Below the pieces are notes generated by a model. The model made no database searches and had not been told where the DNA came from. It saw nothing but the letters and a program-made list of their open reading frames with translations. A stretch of 13,684 nucleotides of DNA from SOIV01 sp964435925. Lineage in GTDB: Bacteria; Acidobacteriota; Aminicenantia; Aminicenantales; Aminicenantaceae. A program made the position numbers and the translations under genes. Numbering within the stretch: the first letter of the stretch is position 1; every line of letters starts with the position of its first letter. Location of the stretch: the NCBI GenBank assembly GCA_964435925.1, contig CAYTBG010000082.1, positions 1 through 13,684 on the forward strand, written 5' to 3'. Below are positions 1 through 5,734 of the stretch, piece after piece.

Positions 1-83
1 AAGGAGCGGGGAAACAATTCCATCCAGGAGCAGTAAAAGCTTTTAAAAAAATCCTTACGTCTAAGCAAAAATACAGAAGATAA
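1..83 (+). CDS. C-terminal fragment, probable HD-GYP domain protein
   Basis: The window opens inside a plus-strand frame, with complete codons from base 3, that runs to a TAA at 81-83. The readable tail is GAGKQFHPGAVKAF followed by a lysine-rich end. This resembles the closing helix of HD-GYP cyclic-di-GMP phosphodiesterase domains, where a G-x-x-F-x-P-x-x-V-x-A-F pattern is usual. If that is right, the missing upstream part holds the HD and GYP metal-binding residues, and the protein would hydrolyse cyclic-di-GMP. Only 26 residues are visible, so the call rests on one short pattern; another HD-domain protein or an unrelated tail is possible. Confidence 0.4.
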   Translation, partial: GAGKQFHPGAVKAFKKILTSKQKYRR

Positions 84-362
84 AAAGCAGACTTGCCTGG
101 GGCGAAGAGATTGTCGCCTAAAAAAATACGCATTTACTGCATGGTTGCCGGAATCAAAATACGAGCCAGCAAAAACAATCGATGATATTGAATATCATGA
201 TGAACGAAGCCTAAGAAGAGAGAATCCCTAATCGGATCTATACATGGCGATCAAAGAAAAAACTGGAATTAAGTAACTGAGAACCTGTCCCCGAATTAAA
301 ACAAAGATGATTTGCGTTCTATGGTGGCCACTCTAGGAAGTTAAAGAGATTCAATGTCATTT
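84..362. other. Intergenic stretch without a convincing gene
   Basis: This lies between the stop of the left-edge gene and the stop of pyrI on the other strand. A plus-strand frame stays open from 37 to a TAA at 229-231 but has no ATG and no ribosome binding site. Its translation, which includes FTAWLPESKYEP, is not recognised, so it may be a decayed gene remnant. The segment also holds a GAATTAA direct repeat (listed separately) and an imperfect 18-base palindrome around 319-336 centred on GTGGCCAC, downstream of pyrI. The palindrome has no loop or T-run, so I do not call it a terminator. Confidence 0.4.
266..299. repeat. GAATTAA direct-repeat pair around CCTGTCCCC
   Basis: The heptamer GAATTAA occurs at 266-272 and again at 293-299, enclosing a 20-base core that ends in CCTGTCCCC. 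On the minus strand this reads as an AATTCGGGGACAGG motif leading to a ...CTTAATTCC end. From memory, very similar GGGGACAG...TTAATTC segments are scattered in many environmental bacterial genomes near IS200-like or REP-associated transposase genes. There is no transposase here, so at most this is a solo end or scar. The repeats are seen directly; the link to a mobile element is recall. Confidence 0.25.
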
Positions 363-812
363 TCATTTTATCTCCACTTCATCCTTTCCATAGACTCTCT
401 CACAGTAATGGCATTTGACCTCAAGAGATTCTTCTCTGAGAACTTTGAATTTTGATATGACATTTTCTTTGCTTGTTATACAAACAGGATTTGTACAGTT
501 TAATACACCTACTAATTCTTCAGGTAACTTTACTGTTATTTTTTGTTTGACCTTGTAATTTTTAATAATACTCATGGTGGCGTTAGGAGCAAGAATGGCG
601 ATTTTATTGACTTCATCCTTTGTTAAAAACCTGTTATCAATCTTAATCATGCCTTTATTTCCCATCTTCTTGCTGTGCAGATTTAAGGCCACATTTATAG
701 GATACTTGAATTCTTGAGGGTTTAATATCCTAATTATCCTGAAAGTATCTCTGCTCGGTATATGGTCTATGACTGTGCCGTCCTTAATAGCAGGAATCCT
801 TCTCTCTTTCAT
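363..812 (-). CDS. pyrI: Aspartate carbamoyltransferase regulatory subunit PyrI
   Basis: This 149-residue protein matches the usual length of PyrI (about 150). The N-terminal allosteric domain begins with the characteristic GTVIDHIPS stretch (residues 12-20), the region that binds nucleotide effectors. The C-terminal zinc domain has all four ligands, C106, C111, C134 and C137, as CTNPVC and CHYC; this domain docks the regulatory dimers onto catalytic trimers. In characterised enzymes it lets CTP and ATP tune aspartate transcarbamoylase. Its ATG follows the pyrB TAA by one base, and the AGGAG ribosome binding site lies inside the end of pyrB, so translation is probably coupled at matched amounts. 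The stop is TGA. No truncation or frameshift is visible. Confidence 0.96.
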   Translation of the reverse strand: MKERRIPAIKDGTVIDHIPSRDTFRIIRILNPQEFKYPINVALNLHSKKMGNKGMIKIDNRFLTKDEVNKIAILAPNATMSIIKNYKVKQKITVKLPEELVGVLNCTNPVCITSKENVISKFKVLREESLEVKCHYCERVYGKDEVEIK

Positions 813-813
813 T

Positions 814-1728
814 TTACTTCTCCTTGCCCAATACTAAAGCCAACAATGCTTTCCTCACAGCCACTCCGTTGGCTGCCTGCTCAAAATAGACGGCGTGCTC
901 AGTATCATCCAATTCAGCATTTATCTCCCCCACCCTGGGTAACGGATGCATGATCTTCAGGTCCTTCTTTATATGATCCAACAGAGTTATATCCAATCTG
1001 TGGGCATTCTTGTATTTTTCGTATTCCAATGGATCGGGAAATCTTTCCTGCTGGATTCTCGTGACATAAAGTATATCCAATTTTTGACTGACTTCAAATA
1101 CATCGCTGGTTTTATGGCATTTAATTCCCTTTTCCCTAAGCTCTTTAATATAATGTTCTGGCATCTGCAAAGCATCAGGAGCAATAAAGCACATCTCCAC
1201 CTTCCAAAAACTTAATGCTATCGCCAAGCTATGAACCGTCCTTCCGTATTTCAAGTCTCCTAAAAACCCGATTTTTAAGCCCTCAATCTTTTTCTTTGTC
1301 TTTTGAATTGTGTATAAATCGAGGAGCATTTGGGTGGGATGTTGGTTTGCCCCATCGCCTCCATTAATAACGGGGATAGAAGCAGCTTCAGCCGCCAATC
1401 TGGCTGATCCTTCAACCGGACTCCTGATAACAATAACATCACTATACCGTTCAGCCATCTTTATCGTATCCCAAACTGTCTCCCCTTTTTTTATAGAAGT
1501 AACTTTCTCATCTGAAAATCCCAAAACTTTACCGCCAAGTCTGAACATCGCACTCTCAAAGCTCAACCTCGTTCTCGTCGAAGGCTCAAAAAACAACGTG
1601 GCCAGTATCTTACCATCCAGCAGTTTTGGTTTTTCTTTCTCCATTTCTTTGGCAATCTTAAGAATATAAAGCAAATCAGATTTACTGAAATCTCTAACAG
1701 AAATGATATCTCGACTTTTAAAATTCAA
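814..1728 (-). CDS. pyrB: Aspartate carbamoyltransferase catalytic subunit PyrB
   Basis: PyrB condenses carbamoyl phosphate with L-aspartate to N-carbamoyl-L-aspartate, the committed step of pyrimidine synthesis, in the cytoplasm. All signatures are present in the 304 residues: FEPSTRTR at 47-54 (carbamoyl phosphate binding), a mobile-loop S-x-x-K-G-E at 78-83, HPTQ at 130-133, GDLKYGRTVHS at 157-167 and the aspartate-side HPLPR at 261-265. The length fits catalytic subunits (about 305-311). The presence of R at STRTR and of HPTQ supports an active ATCase rather than an ornithine transcarbamylase. The start is TTG at 1726-1728, chosen because an AGGAGG sits five bases upstream and the N-terminus aligns well with the family. 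It lies 42 bases after an exported TPR gene on the same strand and is followed at once by pyrI. Confidence 0.96.
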   Translation of the reverse strand: MNFKSRDIISVRDFSKSDLLYILKIAKEMEKEKPKLLDGKILATLFFEPSTRTRLSFESAMFRLGGKVLGFSDEKVTSIKKGETVWDTIKMAERYSDVIVIRSPVEGSARLAAEAASIPVINGGDGANQHPTQMLLDLYTIQKTKKKIEGLKIGFLGDLKYGRTVHSLAIALSFWKVEMCFIAPDALQMPEHYIKELREKGIKCHKTSDVFEVSQKLDILYVTRIQQERFPDPLEYEKYKNAHRLDITLLDHIKKDLKIMHPLPRVGEINAELDDTEHAVYFEQAANGVAVRKALLALVLGKEK

Positions 1729-1733
1729 TTCAG

Positions 1734-1739
1734 CCTCCT
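1734..1739 (-). promoter_or_regulatory. Strong ribosome binding site fixing the pyrB TTG start
   Basis: On the minus strand AGGAGG is followed by five bases and then TTG. No ATG or GTG is better placed, so this site decides the start of pyrB. A perfect Shine-Dalgarno sequence may offset the weaker initiation expected from TTG. Confidence 0.7.
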
Positions 1740-1770
1740 TTCAAATAGTTATTTGGCAAACGATATTTCA

Positions 1771-2637
1771 TTACTTCTTTTTTAGGCTTTCCAAGAGCTT
1801 CTTCACGTCTTTAGCTTGAGGAGCATTCGGCGCAAGCTGGAGAAAAGCCTCGAAGTGCTTAATAGCTTCTTCTTTCATTCCTTTATCATGATAAAGATAG
1901 CCCAAAAGAAAATTGACATAAGCATGATCTGCGCGAAAGTTGTATGACTTTTTTAGTCTTTCTAATGCTTCGTCCATCTTGTTTTCTTGAATCAATATCT
2001 TGGCTTTCTCGAAGTTAATAGCAGCCAGAATTTCTTTGGGCTTTGACTCCTCCGGTCTTAACTCAATACCTTTAAGGAGAGCCTTCTCTGCCTCATCGTC
2101 TTTTTGTTGCTGGAAGAGGAAAGCTCCCAAGTTCACATAGGCTTCAAAAAAATCTTCTTTTAGCTCCACCGCCTTCTGAAATGCTTGGATAGCTTCCTCA
2201 AGCTTGTTCTCTCTGGATAATTCTGTCCCTTTTTTAAAATAGGCGATTGCCTCTTCTTCCCTCTTTTGATCTAAAGTCATCTCTTTGACTAATGTAATCT
2301 TAATTTTCTGAACAATGTTTGGGCGCAGTTTCAACTCGCCTGTGTAGCTTTTAAACCCTTCTTTTTCAACCGTTAAATTGTAGTTTCCCGTAGGTAAGGA
2401 AGGGGATGAAAATTCCCCTTCTTTATTGCTCTTGAAATAAAACATTTGACCACTGTCTTCATGTTTTAATTGAACTTCGGCTTGTGGAATCGCTTCTTTA
2501 TCGATGTCTAGAACTGTACCCTCTAACTTTCCCTGTCCCTGTCCAACCAGTGGAGAAGAAATGGTTCCCCATATCACTATAATTAATGGAACCAAACAAA
2601 TAGACGCTAGATATCTAATTTTATGGGCAAGATACAT
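1771..2637 (-). CDS. Exported carboxypeptidase-regulatory-like/TPR protein (288 aa)
   Basis: Residues 8-28 form a hydrophobic export signal, with cleavage likely near residues 28-35. Residues 36-117 look like a carboxypeptidase-regulatory-like Ig-type beta-sandwich: the G-x-L-x-G-x-V-x-D opening, then E-A-x-V, S-N-K-E-G-E-F and L-P-T-G-N-Y-N-L-T-V-E-K-E-G-F. Residues 128-275 carry tetratricopeptide repeats with the usual A-F-x-K-A-x-E-L and L-G-x-x-L pattern. This suggests a periplasmic or surface scaffold that binds protein partners; no catalytic residues are seen. ATG at 2635-2637 is preceded by AGGAGG five bases away. The 305-residue protein encoded across the divergent region has the same architecture. 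It is first in a same-strand run with pyrB and pyrI, but a functional link to pyrimidine synthesis is doubtful. Exact role unknown. Confidence 0.85.
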   Translation of the reverse strand: MYLAHKIRYLASICLVPLIIVIWGTISSPLVGQGQGKLEGTVLDIDKEAIPQAEVQLKHEDSGQMFYFKSNKEGEFSSPSLPTGNYNLTVEKEGFKSYTGELKLRPNIVQKIKITLVKEMTLDQKREEEAIAYFKKGTELSRENKLEEAIQAFQKAVELKEDFFEAYVNLGAFLFQQQKDDEAEKALLKGIELRPEESKPKEILAAINFEKAKILIQENKMDEALERLKKSYNFRADHAYVNFLLGYLYHDKGMKEEAIKHFEAFLQLAPNAPQAKDVKKLLESLKKK

Positions 2638-2848
2638 TTTCTCCTCCTTTTTAGACTCATTTAGGCTCGAATTTCCAGAATATTCATTTCAAATTCCGGG
2701 CCCTGATCCATCCTTTGTTAATATTAGTTGTGAATAAAAATCCTAACACAAGATTCGGAAAAATAAAACAAATTAACTTTAATGTCTATTTCTTCAGAAT
2801 TTCAGCAGGAAAAATTTCTATTTCTATTGTTTATGATATAATGGAGAC
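2638..2848. promoter_or_regulatory. Divergent intergenic region with promoters in both directions
   Basis: These 211 AT-rich bases separate two outward-reading units, so both must start transcription here unless read from further away. The plus-strand promoter is clear and is listed separately. On the minus strand the best candidate I find is a weak TTAGGA-17-TATTAA pair at about 2716-2744; it is too poor to call alone. No hairpin, riboswitch-like fold or operator is obvious. A short GC-rich GGGCCC palindrome at 2698-2703 stands out in the AT-rich surroundings. Confidence 0.4.
2815..2842 (+). promoter_or_regulatory. Extended -10 promoter for the GWxTD-type gene
   Basis: TATAAT at 2837-2842 is a perfect -10 box, and TG at 2834-2835 one base before it makes an extended -10 (TGATATAAT). 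A poor -35 (TTTCTA, 2815-2820) lies 16 bases upstream, as is common for extended -10 promoters. The expected start point, about seven bases past the -10, falls on or beside the GTG start codon at 2849, which would give a leaderless transcript. Confidence 0.55.
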
Positions 2849-4807
2849 GTGAAAAATAAGCAAAAATTAGTGCTTGCATTATTAATATCTGTTTTTTTTG
2901 CGTCATTTCTGAGCTTTTCAAACGCTTCAGCAAAAAAATCAGATCCATGGAAAAAATGGCTGGATGAAGTTCATCTCATCATAACCAAAGCAGAAGAATC
3001 TGTTTTCTATAGTCTAAAAACCGAGGAAGATAGGAAAAGATTTCAAGAACAATTCTGGAAAGCTCGAGATCCTATGTCTGAAACTCCTTATAATGAATAT
3101 AAGATAGAGTTTTATAGACGGTTAAATTATGCAGATACTCAATTAGAAGGCTCTAACTCAGACATGGGACAGATTTATATTCTTCTTGGCGAACCTTTTG
3201 AGAAAAGAAACTATTCTGGCTATGAAGACGTAGTTGACTGCGAGTTATGGATTTACCGTGCTGAAGGGAGGCCCGGACTTCCACCCTTTATGCATTTATT
3301 ATTTTATAGGCCTAGAAATTTTGGGAATTACAGACGGTTTCACCCAGGTCTTCATAATGCTTTAGATATAATCTCTCCCGGTTATTCATTGCGGAGAGCC
3401 TCACAACTCAAGGCCTATCAGATCATATATGAAAGGCTACCACAACTTGCTCGAGCCACTCTTTCTATTATCCCAGGAGACAGCGATCCAGCAAGGGGTC
3501 AATCCCTGACTTCTTCCGGCGCTGCAATTGCAGAGATATATACTTTACCCGAAAGAGAAGTGGAAAGAAATTATCTTAAAAATTTTGCGGCCTTCGCAGG
3601 TACCGTGGATGTTAGATATTCAGCAAAAGAAATTGGAGGAAAAGGATTTATCACTATAAGTGAGAATAAAGGGTTTACATTCCTTAATTATTCTATTATG
3701 CCCGATGATATTGACCTGAGAAGAGTTGCTGACAATTTGTATACAGCAGATGTAACCATTAATCTAAGGATAGAGGACTTGGAGGGAAGAACAATACATC
3801 AACAGGAGAGAAATATACATTTGGAATACGATGATGTTAAGAAAAAAACTGAGGTTGAAGAAAGGAAGCTCGCATTCAAAGATTTCGCTCCTATCGTTGA
3901 AGGAGAGTACAATGTCAGCATAACTTTTTCTAATAAGGCCAAGGAAGGCTATTTCGTCCATAAAGAGAGGATAAGCATAAACGAGGATACCGTGCCGGTT
4001 TTGGTGGGATCTAAAATAAAAGAGCTAGAATCTGATAATTTTATGCCTTTTAGTTCCGAAGGCAAAAAAGTGCTCGCGGATCCAAGGTTAATTTTCAACA
4101 AAGCTGAATCTCTTGAAGGTCTAATCTTTTCAGAACAAAAACCTACTATTCATCTTAGGAGTTTTGTAGACAAAAATAACACTTTTGAAATAAAGGATAT
4201 TGTGAAACAGGGAAATCTTTTTGTGTTCAGACAGCCATTGATGGATATTAAAAGTGGCAATTATTTCTTAAGCATAAAAAACGAAAAAAGGGAGATTTAT
4301 AAAAAAATCATAGCTGTTTTGTCCTTTGAGGTAAAAAAGCCCGTGGATTTTGAAAAATCTGAAGGACCTGCATCAAGGTTTAACTACATTTTTGTGATCG
4401 CTCAGGAATATTTAAATAAGGGCGAATTCGATACAGCGATTGAATACTTTAACAAACTTCCTGAAAACCTGTGGAATTCAACCACGCTTCCAGTCATTGC
4501 ACGGGCTTATTACGCCAACAAGGATTATGAAAAAGTTGTCGAACTCCTGGAAGAAGAGAAAGTGGTAAAAAATTATTCTGTACTTTTATTTCTTGCCAAT
4601 TCATCTCTGGAGCTAAAAAGAAAACAGAAGGCAGCCGAATATTTTGAAATGCTGCGTAAATATGGAGATACGGTCAAGCTTAATAGAGTCCTAGGGGCCA
4701 TATATCATTCATTGGGAGAAAGAGAAAAGGCCAAAGTTTACTGGGAAAGGGCAGAAAAATTAGAAAAATCTAAAAAGAAAAATCTGAACAGTAATAAGGA
4801 GAAATGA
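2849..4807 (+). CDS. Exported GWxTD-type domain protein with C-terminal TPRs
   Basis: The 652-residue protein has a signal peptide (residues 1-28, cleavage likely after N-A-S-A). Residues 34-165 follow the GWxTD-domain pattern: K-W-L-x-E-V, then E-E-D-R-K-R-F, FWKARDP at 69-75, a Y-N-E-Y-K-x-E-F-Y-R-R-L helix, and GQIYILLGEP at 107-116. The diagnostic G-W-x-T-D-R-G is altered to GSNSDMG (101-107). Residues 245-500 are predicted mostly beta-strand and not recognised, and residues 510-640 are TPR-like helices. GWxTD proteins occur in Acidobacteriota and related groups and have no known reaction. The GTG start is supported by the signal peptide; GGAG lies only two bases before it, too close for a normal Shine-Dalgarno. 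It is followed after one base by the next gene, so the two are probably one operon. Confidence 0.8.
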   Translation: MKNKQKLVLALLISVFFASFLSFSNASAKKSDPWKKWLDEVHLIITKAEESVFYSLKTEEDRKRFQEQFWKARDPMSETPYNEYKIEFYRRLNYADTQLEGSNSDMGQIYILLGEPFEKRNYSGYEDVVDCELWIYRAEGRPGLPPFMHLLFYRPRNFGNYRRFHPGLHNALDIISPGYSLRRASQLKAYQIIYERLPQLARATLSIIPGDSDPARGQSLTSSGAAIAEIYTLPEREVERNYLKNFAAFAGTVDVRYSAKEIGGKGFITISENKGFTFLNYSIMPDDIDLRRVADNLYTADVTINLRIEDLEGRTIHQQERNIHLEYDDVKKKTEVEERKLAFKDFAPIVEGEYNVSITFSNKAKEGYFVHKERISINEDTVPVLVGSKIKELESDNFMPFSSEGKKVLADPRLIFNKAESLEGLIFSEQKPTIHLRSFVDKNNTFEIKDIVKQGNLFVFRQPLMDIKSGNYFLSIKNEKREIYKKIIAVLSFEVKKPVDFEKSEGPASRFNYIFVIAQEYLNKGEFDTAIEYFNKLPENLWNSTTLPVIARAYYANKDYEKVVELLEEEKVVKNYSVLLFLANSSLELKRKQKAAEYFEMLRKYGDTVKLNRVLGAIYHSLGEREKAKVYWERAEKLEKSKKKNLNSNKEK

Positions 4808-4808
4808 G

Positions 4809-5726
4809 ATGCAAACCATTAACAAATTGATTTTTATCGGCTTATCTATTGTCTTGGCCTTCTATATGGTGGCTTTTGCATCTACTACAGGTTCTGTTGA
4901 AGGATTCGTAAAAGATGAACAAACAGGAGAGCCGATTCTCAAAGCCAAGATTACGTTCGTGTCTGCCAAATCCTCCAGTATAAGACTCGTATCCCATTCA
5001 GATAAAAAAGGACACTTCTACAGGGGCGGGCTGACAATTGGTTTTTACCAGATTACAGTGGAAAAGGAAAATTATATACCGAAGCAAAGTACAGTCAGGG
5101 TGCCGCTAGGAGATACAGCTAAAGTGGAAATAAAACTTAAGCCTTTTAAAGGCCCTCCGCCTATAACAAAAAAGATCTCAAGCAAGGCGGTATCTTTGTT
5201 GAATGAAGGTAAATATGAGGAGGCAATAGAAAAATTTACGGAAGCAATCACAGAAGATCCAGAGAATCCGATTTTCTATTATTACCGAGGTGCGACCTTC
5301 GAAAAAACTGGTAACTTGGACAAAGCAATGGAAAATTATCAAAAATCTGTCGAACTGAAGCCCGATTTCATTTTACCCACTGCAAACATAGGAAAAATCT
5401 ACGCAAAAAAGAGAGAACATGAAAAGGCGATCGAGTTCTACAAAAAAGCAGTCGAATTAGGCGATCAAGATGCCACCAATTACTACAACTACGGAATATG
5501 TCTAATGAATCTTGGAAAAAACGAGCAAGCGAAAGAGGTTTTAGAAAAATTGATTATTCTTGATGAAAATTACTCTGATGCCTACTATCAGCTTGGCATC
5601 ATTTATATCGGTTTAGGCGACTCGGCAAAAGCCAAAGAATTTCTCCAAAAATTCATAGACCTGGATCCAGAAAATCAGAATGTTTCGATTGCAAAAGAGA
5701 TATTAAAAAGTTTGAATTTACCTTAA
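4809..5726 (+). CDS. Exported carboxypeptidase-regulatory-like/TPR protein (305 aa)
   Basis: Residues 1-24 form a signal peptide ending A-F-A. Residues 27-112 are a carboxypeptidase-regulatory-like domain: GSVEGFVKDEQTGEPI at 28-43, S-D-K-K-G-H-F at 64-70, and a G-F-Y-Q-I-T-V-E-K-E-N-Y strand. Residues 122-290 hold about five 34-residue TPRs ending in the E-L-K-P or D-L-D-P turn. The protein is probably a periplasmic or surface scaffold with no enzyme motif. Its layout matches the 288-residue protein at 1771-2637, and the shared V-E-K-E motif in the Ig-like domain suggests the two are paralogs. AAGGAG at 4796-4801 sits seven bases before the ATG, inside the end of the previous gene, and the TGA stop of that gene is one base from the ATG. 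Its stop lies eight bases from the end of the convergent sulfatase-like gene; no terminator is visible between them. Confidence 0.87.
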   Translation: MQTINKLIFIGLSIVLAFYMVAFASTTGSVEGFVKDEQTGEPILKAKITFVSAKSSSIRLVSHSDKKGHFYRGGLTIGFYQITVEKENYIPKQSTVRVPLGDTAKVEIKLKPFKGPPPITKKISSKAVSLLNEGKYEEAIEKFTEAITEDPENPIFYYYRGATFEKTGNLDKAMENYQKSVELKPDFILPTANIGKIYAKKREHEKAIEFYKKAVELGDQDATNYYNYGICLMNLGKNEQAKEVLEKLIILDENYSDAYYQLGIIYIGLGDSAKAKEFLQKFIDLDPENQNVSIAKEILKSLNLP

Positions 5727-5734
5727 TTATTATT

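Noticed and set aside
101..118. GGCGA/TCGCC hairpin after the left-edge gene
   Set aside because: The stem is only five base pairs and is followed on the plus strand by an A-run, not a T-run, so it does not look like a terminator.
319..336. Imperfect palindrome around GTGGCCAC downstream of pyrI
   Set aside because: It has no room for a loop and no T-run, so a terminator is unlikely; an operator past the end of the operon would be odd.
1310..1669. Plus-strand open frame of 119 codons
   Set aside because: It lies opposite pyrB, whose motifs are unmistakable, and has no ribosome site or recognisable domain.
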